A stretch of DNA of 64,000 nucleotides. It comes from Prevotella sp. OH937_COT-195. Its GTDB lineage: Bacteria > Bacteroidota > Bacteroidia > Bacteroidales > Bacteroidaceae. Below, one piece after another: positions 8,509-18,020 of this stretch. The stretch covers positions 1 through 64,000 of the forward strand of contig NZ_RQZH01000006.1 in the NCBI RefSeq assembly GCF_003932845.1, in the 5' to 3' direction. Made by a program: the position numbers and the translations under genes. Each line of letters begins with the position of its first letter. The first letter of the stretch is position 1. The notes under the pieces are model-generated. The model saw only the letters and a program-made list of their open reading frames with translations, did not search any database and was not told the DNA's origin.

Positions 8509-10242
8509 TTATTTGTCGAAAATTAATTTCTTGTCCCTCTCTATAGCCGGAACGATCCATGCTTCAGGAACAAAACGCCAGTTGTTATTCGCCTTAGGAT
8601 ATATAACACCCATTTTCTCAATCTCTTTAATGAGATAATAACGTTGATCTTTGTCGCTTGCATACACACGTCTTTTTTTTAATTCGTCATGCGGTATACA
8701 TGCACCACACGTTAATAATTCACCGCCACCGTTTCCGCGATAACTATTCATCACCACATTATACCATTTGTCTTCTTCAAATGGTTCGCTGTTTGACATA
8801 CTCAATATATGTACTTTATTCCCATTGGGCTTAGTCACATCAACTTCATATATTATACCGGCAGCACTGTCAAAATTGAATGCAAGGTTCTTGAAACCGA
8901 AACGCTGCTTATCGTTCTTTGAATATGTGTCAAGGAGCATAATGTGATCATCGGGGGATTTCATTGTGGAAACCCATAAATCATAACTCATCTCAAGATG
9001 TTTCCGAACTTCTTCACCGGTCATGCGAAGTACAAATATTTGGTTCTCATATCTATATAGATTGAACATATCGCCAACTCGCAAATCACCTTTGGCTATC
9101 TTGTTGTCGAATGTAAGTGGCGCATTGAATGAGATGTCTGCCCCAGTAAGTTTGAGTTGAATGTTATGAATAAAATCAGTAAATGGTGCACTGCCGAAAT
9201 AACAGTCTCTGGTAAACATTGTGGATTCGCATTTGCCAATAATTCTATCAACATAATCTCTCACACTATCAATTTGAGACTCGAAGTCAGCAACGAAATC
9301 CATGTCTATGTCTTCATTCGATATATCTACCACATCGCCATCAATTTTTTTACTTATGATCTTTCCATCTTCAATTCTTACAGAGACTCTTGCATCACTA
9401 ACCATAAAAGCATTGCATGAAGGATCGAGACAAAGCACATCATTTCCGGCAGTATTTTTTATAATATCTTTATGATTTGTATGGTCATGCCCATAGAAAA
9501 TAATATCAAATCCCGGAATTTCCTTTGCGACTTTCATAGACTGATCTTCTTCATATTCATCAGTCTTAATACCTCCCTCTCTTCCACTATGAAATAGTCC
9601 AATAACGAGGTCGGCATGCTCATTTTCTTTAACATAATTAACCCAAAAGGAGGCACTCTTTACAATATCTTCAAAACGTAGGCCAAGCCATAATTCTTCA
9701 CATAACCAGTTGGGTATTGCAGGAGTAAGCATTCCAATTACTGCTATTCTAAGTCCGTCTCTTACGAATATCGTATATGGTTTTATGTATGGCTTATTCG
9801 TATTTGTATCAATTATGTTTGCACCGAGCATCGGACATTTTACTTCTCTTATCCATTTATCATAAACATCGTGTCCTGTTTCTATATCATGGTTTCCTAT
9901 TGTCTCGGCATCATACTTAAGATAGTTTACGACACTTGCTGCAACATTTTCCATATTAGGATTAACATAATTACAATAATAGCATGTTGGCTGTCCTTGA
10001 AGAATATCGCCATTGTCGAGAAGCAATAAGTTTTCTCCATATTTACTCCTTAACTTGTTTACATAAGTACTTACACGTGCCAAAGTTCCTTTCATTGGTT
10101 TGCGATTAATAAAATCGTATGGAAAGAAGCATCCGTGTACGTCGCTCGTCTGTATAATCCTAAGTTCTATATTCTTTGTTTTAGCCATAATATTAGTATT
10201 CACACAAAAAACTGCAAAGAGTATGAAAATGTTTTTTCTCAT
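8509..10242 (-). CDS. Exported bifunctional metallophosphatase / 5'-nucleotidase
   Basis: A 577-residue UshA-like enzyme. Residues 1-20 are a signal peptide ending NIMA. The calcineurin-like N-terminal domain keeps the metal-binding motifs TSDVHG, LLDNGDILQG, GNHDIETG and YGHDHTNH. The C-terminal nucleotidase domain follows (about residues 350-530) with NSYRGNGGGELL. It probably dephosphorylates extracytoplasmic nucleotides for salvage. It is the first gene of an operon with nudC and uvrA, driven from the TAACTTTG box just upstream. Confidence 0.92.
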   Translation of the reverse strand: MRKNIFILFAVFCVNTNIMAKTKNIELRIIQTSDVHGCFFPYDFINRKPMKGTLARVSTYVNKLRSKYGENLLLLDNGDILQGQPTCYYCNYVNPNMENVAASVVNYLKYDAETIGNHDIETGHDVYDKWIREVKCPMLGANIIDTNTNKPYIKPYTIFVRDGLRIAVIGMLTPAIPNWLCEELWLGLRFEDIVKSASFWVNYVKENEHADLVIGLFHSGREGGIKTDEYEEDQSMKVAKEIPGFDIIFYGHDHTNHKDIIKNTAGNDVLCLDPSCNAFMVSDARVSVRIEDGKIISKKIDGDVVDISNEDIDMDFVADFESQIDSVRDYVDRIIGKCESTMFTRDCYFGSAPFTDFIHNIQLKLTGADISFNAPLTFDNKIAKGDLRVGDMFNLYRYENQIFVLRMTGEEVRKHLEMSYDLWVSTMKSPDDHIMLLDTYSKNDKQRFGFKNLAFNFDSAAGIIYEVDVTKPNGNKVHILSMSNSEPFEEDKWYNVVMNSYRGNGGGELLTCGACIPHDELKKRRVYASDKDQRYYLIKEIEKMGVIYPKANNNWRFVPEAWIVPAIERDKKLIFDK

Positions 10243-10261
10243 AATTTTATAATTTGAACCG

Positions 10262-10269
10262 CAAAGTTA
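10262..10269 (-). promoter_or_regulatory. -7 box of nucleotidase-nudC-uvrA promoter
   Basis: Minus-strand TAACTTTG, 20 bases before the start codon. No good -33 element is visible. Confidence 0.6.
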
Positions 10270-10414
10270 CGAAAAAACAATCTTAATCTTCTCTTAATTA
10301 AAAAGTTTAACGAATGGATTTAAATAAAACATGACAGATTGGGTATTATGATAAATAAAACAATGCTCTATATTTCGTTTTTATAAAATGAATTATATAA
10401 ACTTGAACTTTGCT

Positions 10415-11929
10415 CTATTGATGTTGTGTTCTTAACAAATCATTAATTGTTTTGACTGGATTAAATGTTTCTAATGGTACTTCAACAAAGATAGTATTCC
10501 AATCACTCATTGCACCATTCCAAAGTCCTGGTAATTCGAGAGCTTTAAGTTCTTTTCCACCACTACTTTTAGTACTTATAAAACCTGTCTCGTTGTCAAC
10601 ATATTTATTCAGACAGAATGGATTACCTTTAAAATCTTTTATTGCACATACAATGTCAACAGGATTAAAGTGTGTTCCATTATTAAACATGTTCATGTAA
10701 TCCTTATTATTTTTGTCTATCTGACTACTTTCAAGGATTTGCAAACTTAACGTTCCATCCTGATTATATGTTACAAATGGTCCTCCACCTGGCTCTCCGA
10801 CGTTTTTTACTACTCCGCAAACTCTAATTGGACGATTTAATTTGTTTCTCAAATAACAAGACAATTCTGAATCACAAAGTTCCTTGGCACCATCTTTAAC
10901 ACAATACAGGTCTTCTTCGGTAAACTTGAGTATCTCCAAAAGTCTTTCACGTGAACAAGAGTTATCAATCATATTGATATAGTTGAATATCTTTTTCTGC
11001 AATGAAATAAGAAATCCTGCAATAATTTGTTTGTAATTTACTGTTTCTTGTTTCAAATGATCAGGTACAACATTATCAATGTTCTTTATAAATACAACAT
11101 CAGCATCAATATCGTTTAAATTTTCAATTAATGCTCCATGTCCTCCGGGACGGAATAGTATTTCCCCGTCATCTTTACGAAAAGGAATATTATCCGGTGT
11201 AACGGCTATTGTATCAGTACATTGTTTTTGTTCAGAGAAACTTATATTGTAATCTATGCCAAACTTGTCTGTGTATATTTTTTGCTTTTTTAAAACTTCT
11301 TGTTCGAAAGAGTTAAGATGTTCATGGCTAACAGTAAAATGAACTGTGGCTACTCCTCCACTATCTGCATATAATGCCGCTTCTACGAGATGTTCTTCCA
11401 TAGCAGTTCGTGCTCCTTCTTCATAGTTGTGAAAAAGTAAAAGTCCTTTTGGTAACCGTCCATAATTCAGTCCATTGTTATTAAGCATTGATTTTACTAC
11501 ATCTTTGTAATTCCCATCAGCAACAAGTTCGGATATATCTTTTCCATAATTATTAATACAAGTCTCATTAAGTGCATTGAAGAATGCAAATTTCTTAATA
11601 TTATCAAAGAAATATTTTTCAAAATCTGTTTTCGGCTTGCTGTAAGGAGCATCAATAAAGGTGAATATATCTTTGAACATACGGGTCGCTGCTCCGCTCG
11701 CAGGAACAAATTTTACAATTTTCCTACCTGTTGTTTTATATTCTTTCCATTCGTTTATATAATATTCTTGTTGTGTTTTTGTCAGTGAAAAGATTCCGTT
11801 TCCTATAGAGGCAGCCCTCTTTATTTTAAGAAACGGGAAACCGATTTTGAAAGTTTCAAGTTGTTTTTCTATCTGTTTTTCGGTAATTCCTTTTTGGGCG
11901 ATTTGTTTTAAATCAGAACTTGACAGCAT
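10415..11929 (-). CDS. DUF4301 family protein
   Basis: About 504 residues from the Met of MLSSSDLKQIAQKG. An upstream in-frame Met at 11971 exists, but the -7 box TATATTTG at 11969-11976 would place transcription start downstream of it, so the inner Met is preferred. The sequence matches the Bacteroidetes DUF4301 family, with a nucleotide-sugar pyrophosphorylase-like region (VKFVPASGAATRMFK) and FRPGGHGALIENLN further on. Function is unknown; the GxGTRM-like loop suggests a nucleotidyltransferase fold, an inference only. It is divergent from relA, with the two promoters about 45 bp apart. Confidence 0.85.
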   Translation of the reverse strand: MLSSSDLKQIAQKGITEKQIEKQLETFKIGFPFLKIKRAASIGNGIFSLTKTQQEYYINEWKEYKTTGRKIVKFVPASGAATRMFKDIFTFIDAPYSKPKTDFEKYFFDNIKKFAFFNALNETCINNYGKDISELVADGNYKDVVKSMLNNNGLNYGRLPKGLLLFHNYEEGARTAMEEHLVEAALYADSGGVATVHFTVSHEHLNSFEQEVLKKQKIYTDKFGIDYNISFSEQKQCTDTIAVTPDNIPFRKDDGEILFRPGGHGALIENLNDIDADVVFIKNIDNVVPDHLKQETVNYKQIIAGFLISLQKKIFNYINMIDNSCSRERLLEILKFTEEDLYCVKDGAKELCDSELSCYLRNKLNRPIRVCGVVKNVGEPGGGPFVTYNQDGTLSLQILESSQIDKNNKDYMNMFNNGTHFNPVDIVCAIKDFKGNPFCLNKYVDNETGFISTKSSGGKELKALELPGLWNGAMSDWNTIFVEVPLETFNPVKTINDLLRTQHQ

Positions 11930-11968
11930 AATCGTATTATTTATATTTATTATTTTCCAATTCATTCG

Positions 11969-11976
11969 CAAATATA
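11969..11976 (-). promoter_or_regulatory. -7 box of DUF4301 gene
   Basis: Minus-strand TATATTTG, about 40 bases before the preferred start codon at 11929. Confidence 0.55.
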
Positions 11977-12018
11977 GTTACTTTTTCTTAAACAAGAAAG
12001 ATTATAACAGAAAAACAA

Positions 12019-12026
12019 TAACTTTG
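12019..12026 (+). promoter_or_regulatory. -7 box of relA
   Basis: TAACTTTG, 20 bases upstream of the relA ATG. Confidence 0.6.
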
Positions 12027-12046
12027 CAATAAATAAATCAAAAAAC

Positions 12047-14281
12047 ATGGATGAAAGATTAAGTTTTACATCAGAAGAAAAGTATGAGGCGTATGAGATT
12101 ATACGCAGACTGTTGAAAACAACGAGTCCGAAATTGAATAATAGCGAGAAGAAATTTATTGTAAAACATCTATATGACGCGAACAATAAAGGCTTGCTTC
12201 AACGGGATTCTTTTGGTCTTAATCCAATTTTAACAAGTTTACAAACAGCGTTAATTGCATCGGAACAAATTGGGTTGGGCAAAGACTCAATCATGGCGAC
12301 ATTGCTTTATAACACGACAGAACAGAATCGTTTCGAAGACTTTGAAAATGAAGGAATCATAAATGAGGATGTTACAAGAATAATATACGGTCTTGCAAGG
12401 ATTAAGCAACTTTATAAAAAGAATCCTATTATTGAAAGTGAAAACTTTAGAAACCTTCTACTTTCATTTGCTGAAGACATGCGCGTTGTATTAATCATTA
12501 TTTCTGAACGTGTAAACTTGATGAGACGTATTAGGGATAATGCCAATATCAATGCAAAAAAAAATGTTTCGGAAGAAGCTAATTACCTTTATGCACCATT
12601 GGCTCACAAGTTAGGTCTCTATCAATTAAAGAGCGAACTTGAAGATCTTTCATTGAAATATCTCGAGCGCGATGCCTATTATATGATTAAAGAAAAACTT
12701 AATGAAACTAAAAAAAGCAGAGACCAATATATAGACTCATTTATATATCCGATAAGACAGGAACTTGTTTCTGCCGGATTTGATTTTCAAATAAAAGGTC
12801 GTACTAAGAGTATTCATAGTATTTGGCAGAAGATGAAAAAACAGCATTGTGATTTCGACCGAATATTTGATTTATTCGCAATACGTATTATATTGAAAGT
12901 AGATGAAACAGAAAATGAGAAAAAGTTCCATGCTTTGGAAAAGAAACTATGCTGGCAGGTATTCTCGATAATAACAGACATGTATCAGCCCAATCCGAAA
13001 CGACTAAGAGATTGGCTTTCAATGCCTAAAACAAACGGATATGAAAGTTTGCACATAACGGTTCTTGGACCTGAAAGTAAATGGGTAGAGGTGCAGATTA
13101 GAACAGAGCGTATGGATGATGTGGCAGAAAAAGGAGTTGCGGCACATTGGAAATATAAAGGACTTAAGGGAGACGGCGGACTTGACGAATGGCTTAAAAG
13201 CATACGTTCTGCAATTGAGAACAGTGACGATCTGGAGGTTATGGAAGAATTCAAGATGAACCTTTATGAAGATGAAATATATGTTTTTTCTCCAAAAGGC
13301 GATCTCTTTAAACTTCCTAAAGGTTCAACGGTATTAGATTTCGCATATACAATTCATACAGCAGTTGGCAACAACTGTACCGGTGCGAAGATTAATAATA
13401 AGATAGTGAATTTCCGTCATGTCCTGCAAAGCGGGGATCAAATTGAAATAATAACATCAACAAAGCAAAAACCAAAGCGCGATTGGCTGTCGTATGTAAA
13501 AACATCACATGCTAAAAGCAAAATACGCATGGCACTGCGAGAATCGCAAGTAAAGGAAAGCCTGATGGCAAAAGAAATGCTTGAACGCAGGCTTAAAAAC
13601 CGTAAAATAGATTTAGACGAATCCATAATGAATCAACTTATTAAAAAAATGGGATTCAAACAGACTACAGATTTTTATCATAAGATAGTAAGCGGTTCAA
13701 TAGATTTATCGGAAATAATAGAAAAGTATGATGATTTAAAAAAACATGACAAGACTTTACGTTATACACAACAAACACGAAGTGCAGAGGAGTTCAACTT
13801 TGATGGAACGAATGTGTCATTGACAAATGAAAACGATGACGTTCTTGTAATAGATAAAAACATAAAAGGAATTGAATATCAACTTGCCCGTTGCTGCAAT
13901 CCAATATATGGTGATGATGTTTTTGGATTTGTTACCGTAAACGGAGGTATAAAAATACATCGTAACGACTGTCCTAACGCATCAGAATTGAGACGTAGGT
14001 TTGGATATCGCATAGTAAAGGCAAAATGGGGCGGCAAGGGAGTTTCACAATACAACATCTCATTAAGGATAATCGGAAATGATGATATTGGGATAGTGAG
14101 CAACATTACAAATATTATCTCAAAAGAAGAGAAAATATTGACGAGAAGCATCAATATTGATAGCCATGACGGACTTTTCCGAGGTGTAGTGGTAGTAAAT
14201 ATTTATGATACTCAGAGACTTGATAAACTTATAAAGAAAATAAAAACTATAAAGGGAATAAAGTCTGTTGAAAGAATTTAG
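12047..14281 (+). CDS. relA: RelA-type (p)ppGpp synthetase with degenerate hydrolase domain
   Basis: A 744-residue long RelA/SpoT homologue: hydrolase-like domain (residues about 25-200), synthetase domain (about 230-360; GRTKSIHSIWQKM, YESLHITVLGP, EVQIRT), TGS domain (about 405-465), then helical, Cys-containing (ARCCNPIYGDDVFGFVT) and ACT domains. The hydrolase signature residues are replaced: the usual HP is NP at 59-60, HD is YN at 88-89, ED is EQ at 92-93, and the DRxHNMR motif reads ERVNLMRR. It should therefore make but not break (p)ppGpp, and the genome should carry a separate SpoT-type hydrolase. Confidence 0.92.
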   Translation: MDERLSFTSEEKYEAYEIIRRLLKTTSPKLNNSEKKFIVKHLYDANNKGLLQRDSFGLNPILTSLQTALIASEQIGLGKDSIMATLLYNTTEQNRFEDFENEGIINEDVTRIIYGLARIKQLYKKNPIIESENFRNLLLSFAEDMRVVLIIISERVNLMRRIRDNANINAKKNVSEEANYLYAPLAHKLGLYQLKSELEDLSLKYLERDAYYMIKEKLNETKKSRDQYIDSFIYPIRQELVSAGFDFQIKGRTKSIHSIWQKMKKQHCDFDRIFDLFAIRIILKVDETENEKKFHALEKKLCWQVFSIITDMYQPNPKRLRDWLSMPKTNGYESLHITVLGPESKWVEVQIRTERMDDVAEKGVAAHWKYKGLKGDGGLDEWLKSIRSAIENSDDLEVMEEFKMNLYEDEIYVFSPKGDLFKLPKGSTVLDFAYTIHTAVGNNCTGAKINNKIVNFRHVLQSGDQIEIITSTKQKPKRDWLSYVKTSHAKSKIRMALRESQVKESLMAKEMLERRLKNRKIDLDESIMNQLIKKMGFKQTTDFYHKIVSGSIDLSEIIEKYDDLKKHDKTLRYTQQTRSAEEFNFDGTNVSLTNENDDVLVIDKNIKGIEYQLARCCNPIYGDDVFGFVTVNGGIKIHRNDCPNASELRRRFGYRIVKAKWGGKGVSQYNISLRIIGNDDIGIVSNITNIISKEEKILTRSINIDSHDGLFRGVVVVNIYDTQRLDKLIKKIKTIKGIKSVERI

Positions 14282-14289
14282 CAACGGTG

Positions 14290-15021
14290 TCAATACTTAA
14301 TGTCTTCAAGAAACAGTGCATGGGCGGGCATACTCTCACCGGCATTCATTCTGTCTCCACTTTCAACAATATGATTGAATTGCTCAATGGTAATGCGTCC
14401 CCTGCCTACGTCTATCAAGGTGCCGACTATTGAACGTACCATGTTACGCAGGAAACGGTTGGCTGTTATTCTAAAAAAACATCTCCCATCCCCTATCTCA
14501 TGCCAATAAGCCTCATTGACAACACAAGTAGTTGTTTTTACGTCACTCCCACTTTTACAGAATGATGCAAAATCGTTTGTACTAACAAGGGTTTGGGCGG
14601 CAATATTCATATTCTTGAAATCAAGAGGAAAACTTGTTTCCCAACTATATTTGTCAATAAACGGGTCTTTTTTAGTATGCAAATAATAATGATATGTTCG
14701 TGAGGTGGCACTGAATCTTGCATGAAGACTACAATCAACCTTCTCAATTCTATGTATTGATATGTCACTCGGCAAAAAACGATTGAGTCTGTAATGCAAT
14801 TGCAATTCGTCTATACATTCTTCTGTATCAAAATGTGCAGCCATAAATCTTGCATGTACTCCGGCATCGGTTCTTCCTGCTCCTACTATTTCCATTTCAT
14901 TATGCAATATTATACTTAATGCTTTTTCAATTTCTTGTTGCACTGTAATGCCATTTGGCTGTTTCTGCCAGCCATGATATCGATATCCGTCATAGCATAA
15001 AAAAAGGAAATATCTATTCAT
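14290..15021 (-). CDS. truA: tRNA pseudouridine(38-40) synthase TruA
   Basis: A 243-residue enzyme isomerising uridines 38-40 of the tRNA anticodon arm. The catalytic motif GAGRTDAGVHA carries the nucleophilic Asp near residue 53, and the N-terminal YDGYRYHGWQKQPN and later RFLRNMVRSIVG are family signatures. It converges on relA with only 8 bp between stop codons and lies 51 bp after dnaB on the same strand. Confidence 0.95.
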   Translation of the reverse strand: MNRYFLFLCYDGYRYHGWQKQPNGITVQQEIEKALSIILHNEMEIVGAGRTDAGVHARFMAAHFDTEECIDELQLHYRLNRFLPSDISIHRIEKVDCSLHARFSATSRTYHYYLHTKKDPFIDKYSWETSFPLDFKNMNIAAQTLVSTNDFASFCKSGSDVKTTTCVVNEAYWHEIGDGRCFFRITANRFLRNMVRSIVGTLIDVGRGRITIEQFNHIVESGDRMNAGESMPAHALFLEDIKY

Positions 15022-15072
15022 TGAGTATTATCTTTAAATAGTAATATTTTTAGTGTAAATATATAATAAATC

Positions 15073-16578
15073 TCAAAAACTATCAACATTATCAATAGGC
15101 ATCGTTCCGAAAGGGGAGTCATTAATTATAGGCAAATCCCCTACCCCGCTGTTTATCTTGGAGCCAAATACTTCGCCCTCATAATCCAAATGTGAATCTC
15201 CGGGGTTTTCAAAACGTGTAAATTCTCCACGGAAATTAAGAAGAACATCTTTGGTTTCTCCCTTACGATGTTTGGCAATTATTATTTGAGCCTTTCCTCT
15301 AAGATCACGCCCGTGATCATCTTGATTAATATGATAGTATTCCGGACGATGTACAAATATAACCATATCGGCATCTTGTTCTATTGCTCCGGATTCGCGC
15401 AAGTCACTAAGTTGCGGACGTTTACCTTCGTTTCCTTCACGGTTTTCAACAGAACGATTTAACTGTGACAATGCAATTATGGGAATATCCAATTCTTTTG
15501 CAAGCCCTTTAAGACTTCGGCTTATGGTGGAAACCTCCTCTTGTCGGCTTCCAAACCTTGCTCCGTTGGCATTCATAAGTTGAAGATAGTCAATCATCAA
15601 AATTTTGACATTTTTTTCTCTTACCAAACGCCTTGCCTTTGTTCTAAGTTCAAAAATACTCATTCCCGGGGTATCATCAATATATAACGGAGCCACTTGC
15701 ATTTTTCCTATATTCTTGTCAATGCGTTTCCATTCCTCATCATCGATTTGACCATTAAGAATTTTCTTGCCGGATATTTCACATACATTAGATAAAAGTC
15801 TGTTCACGAGTTGAACATTACTCATTTCCAAAGAGAAGAATGCAGCCGGTATTTGATAATCCATAACGATGTTCTTTGCAAGCGAAAGTGCGAACGAAGT
15901 CTTTCCCATTGCCGGACGACCTGCAATGATTATGAGGTCGCTGGGCTGCCATCCTGATGTTATGTCGTCCAATTTGTCATAACCGGTAGGAATGCCGGTA
16001 AGTCCTCCTTCGTTTTCTGCCGCCTTTGTTAACTGTTCAAGAGCTTGCTTCACCACAGGTTCTATTTGTGTATAGTCCTGTTTCAAGTTTTTTTGGGAAA
16101 TCTCAAAAAGCGAACCTTCTGCTTCTTGCATTAATTCGTCAATATCTTGAGATTCGTCAAAAGCCTTTGTCTCTATTACACTTGCGAAACTTATCAACTG
16201 ACGTGCAATATATTTTTGGGCAAGTATGTGTGAATGATATACTATATTGGCAGAAGAAACTACTTTTGAACTCAATTCCAATATATATCCGGGGCCGCCC
16301 ACCTCTTCAAGAACTCCGTCTTTGGCAAGTTGATCCGTAACGGTAATAATATCAATCGGTTTCTCTTCCATGCTGAGAGACTGTATTGCCCTGAAAATTT
16401 TCTGATTGCGAGGTTCGTATAATGTTTCCGGACGCAGTGTGTCGCTAATCATACTGAAAGCGTCTTTATCTATCATAAGTGCGCCAAGTACTACACGTTC
16501 TGCATCTAAAGCCTGTGGCTGCAAATGACCATATACGGAATCAATGGGACTGGTATTTTTCTTCTTCTTTTCCGGCAT
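15073..16578 (-). CDS. dnaB: Replicative DNA helicase DnaB
   Basis: A 501-residue hexameric helicase of the replication fork. The N-terminal primase-interaction domain (PQALDAERVVLGALMID) is followed by a RecA-like ATPase with Walker A GRPAMGKTSFAL, Walker B ILMIDYLQLM and SQLNRSVENR. No intein or insertion interrupts the ATPase. A TACCTTTG promoter box lies 20 bases upstream. Confidence 0.96.
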   Translation of the reverse strand: MPEKKKKNTSPIDSVYGHLQPQALDAERVVLGALMIDKDAFSMISDTLRPETLYEPRNQKIFRAIQSLSMEEKPIDIITVTDQLAKDGVLEEVGGPGYILELSSKVVSSANIVYHSHILAQKYIARQLISFASVIETKAFDESQDIDELMQEAEGSLFEISQKNLKQDYTQIEPVVKQALEQLTKAAENEGGLTGIPTGYDKLDDITSGWQPSDLIIIAGRPAMGKTSFALSLAKNIVMDYQIPAAFFSLEMSNVQLVNRLLSNVCEISGKKILNGQIDDEEWKRIDKNIGKMQVAPLYIDDTPGMSIFELRTKARRLVREKNVKILMIDYLQLMNANGARFGSRQEEVSTISRSLKGLAKELDIPIIALSQLNRSVENREGNEGKRPQLSDLRESGAIEQDADMVIFVHRPEYYHINQDDHGRDLRGKAQIIIAKHRKGETKDVLLNFRGEFTRFENPGDSHLDYEGEVFGSKINSGVGDLPIINDSPFGTMPIDNVDSF

Positions 16579-16597
16579 ACTCTCTTTTTGTTTTTCG

Positions 16598-16605
16598 CAA
16601 AGGTA
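16598..16605 (-). promoter_or_regulatory. -7 box of dnaB (and probably truA)
   Basis: Minus-strand TACCTTTG, divergent from the ispE promoter about 65 bp away. Confidence 0.6.
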
Positions 16606-16669
16606 CTCAATTTATTTAATATTGCCCCAAAATTACTCATCTAATTTTGTATATTCGATATTATTAGAC

Positions 16670-16677
16670 TACCTTTG
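16670..16677 (+). promoter_or_regulatory. Promoter of ispE
   Basis: TACCTTTG with TTTG at 16646-16649, spacer 20 bases. The start codon follows 26 bases downstream. Confidence 0.7.
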
Positions 16678-16703
16678 CATTTCTAATGCAATATAATTGA
16701 AAT

Positions 16704-17507
16704 ATGATAGTTTATCCTTGTGCAAAAATCAATTTGGGATTAAATGTAGTGAATAAGCGTACTGATGGCTACCACGACCTTGAGACGGTTTTCTATCCGA
16801 TTCCTCTTTATGACAAATTAGAGATTGAACAATCCGATAAAATAACATCATTAGAACTTAAAGGTACTCCTCTTTATGGTAAGATGGAGGACAATCTCGT
16901 TATAAAGGCGTATAACGCATTAAGACAAAAATATTCTATTCCAAACGTAAAAATTACTCTTGAAAAACATATACCTTCTCAAGCAGGATTGGGCGGAGGA
17001 TCAAGTGATTGTGCATATACAATAAAGGCATTAAATGATATGTTTTCTATTGGAATGAATTATTCGGAAATGAAAGAAATTGCTGTTACTCTTGGTGCAG
17101 ACTGCCCTTTTTTCATAGAGCCACAACCTTCGTTTGCAACTGGTATAGGTGATAAACTTAGTCCTATACCATTCTCTTTAAACGGATATTGGATTGTCAT
17201 CATCAAACCGCCGTTTGCTGTTAGTACACGCGAAGCTTTTTCAAATATTATACCAATGCAACCGAAGAAACGTTGCGATTTAACTGTTCTTGGTGACATA
17301 TACGAATGGAGAAATAATCTCTTAAATGACTTTGAAAACAGTGTATTTGGAATATATCCAATTTTGGAAAAGATAAAGCAAGATTTCTATGATCGGGGAG
17401 CAATTTATTCAAGTATGAGTGGCAGTGGTTCTTCAATGTTTGCTATTTTCAAAGACGAACCTACGATATTTAATATTAATGGAGAATATTATAAAATGAT
17501 TTTGTGA
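16704..17507 (+). CDS. ispE: 4-diphosphocytidyl-2-C-methyl-D-erythritol kinase
   Basis: A 267-residue GHMP kinase of the MEP isoprenoid pathway. N-terminal PCAKINLGLNVVNKRTDGYH, the ATP-binding GLGGGSSD preceded by PSQA, and C-terminal SMSGSGSSMFA are all intact. It appears monocistronic; downstream is the repeat-bearing intergenic region, and no clear terminator hairpin follows the stop codon directly. Confidence 0.95.
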   Translation: MIVYPCAKINLGLNVVNKRTDGYHDLETVFYPIPLYDKLEIEQSDKITSLELKGTPLYGKMEDNLVIKAYNALRQKYSIPNVKITLEKHIPSQAGLGGGSSDCAYTIKALNDMFSIGMNYSEMKEIAVTLGADCPFFIEPQPSFATGIGDKLSPIPFSLNGYWIVIIKPPFAVSTREAFSNIIPMQPKKRCDLTVLGDIYEWRNNLLNDFENSVFGIYPILEKIKQDFYDRGAIYSSMSGSGSSMFAIFKDEPTIFNINGEYYKMIL

Positions 17508-17615
17508 TTTCAATATCTAAAATCTATCATTAACCCCCGGTGCGTATTCCGTCATATTTTAATAAAAATATTGTCATTACTTGTTCAAAATTCCTTGTTT
17601 CCTATTTCCGTTTTG

Positions 17616-17703
17616 TGGCATATTGGCAAGCAAATTCGCCTGTTTTACACTTCAATTTGGGCGGTATTGCTAAATGATTTCGCCTAAATTGCGATCATCC
17701 ATA
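17616..17703. repeat. 22-bp-period intergenic array, copy D
   Basis: Four units begin at 17616, 17638, 17660 and 17682, exactly 22 bp apart: TGGCATATTG, GCCTGTTTTA, GGCGGTATTG and GCCTAAATTG, each with a 12-base tail rich in AAATT or ATTTC. It is the most diverged of the five arrays and lacks the ~200-bp module shared by copies A, B and C. It lies about 110 bp after ispE. Confidence 0.6.
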
Positions 17704-17815
17704 TATCTGTTGCGATATCTTTTTTAATGTAAATAAGATAAATTATACAATAAATCTGCTCATATCAATGATTTCAATGCCCATTTATATAATCGAGTAA
17801 AAATAAAAAACAGTT

Positions 17816-17926
17816 ATGTCTTTTTACTCCAAATCTGTCATTAGAACCCTCAACCGATTTTGTTCGATTGTTGAGCAGATGTACAGCCGTTTCATCGAAG
17901 GCGTATCGGGCTACATCGAGATGTAA
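17816..17926 (+). CDS. Candidate 36-residue small protein
   Basis: An ATG-initiated frame of 36 codons (starting MSFYSKSVIRTLNRFCSIVE, ending VSGYIEM). Its stop overlaps the next ATG as TAATG. No Shine-Dalgarno site or TAnnTTTG box is clear. The region is visibly richer in G and C than the AT-rich spacer around it. I do not recognise the peptide. The same stretch is open on the minus strand (17774-18055), so coding on either strand is unproven. Confidence 0.3.
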   Translation: MSFYSKSVIRTLNRFCSIVEQMYSRFIEGVSGYIEM

Positions 17927-18020
17927 TGGCTGCGCAGATGTCAGCAAGCGGGCTAAAGCAGTCGGGAAGCGTAACGGCAATGGCAAATCTAAGCAAATGC
18001 GGTCTAATGACTGATTTGGG
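17828..18020. repeat. 193-bp segment bounded by a 19-bp imperfect inverted repeat
   Basis: CCAAATCTGTCATTAGAACC at 17828-17847 and GGTCTAATGACTGATTTGG at 18002-18020 are complementary except for one mismatch and one extra base. The enclosed DNA is GC-richer than its surroundings. This could be a MITE-like element, the closing stem of a structured RNA, or the remnant of a mobile element that inserted beyond tRNA-Ser. No target duplication is obvious. Confidence 0.45.

Noticed and set aside
11930..11971. N-terminal extension of the DUF4301 protein from an upstream ATG
   Set aside because: The -7 box at 11969-11976 overlaps that ATG, so it would not be transcribed; the inner start also matches the usual family N-terminus.
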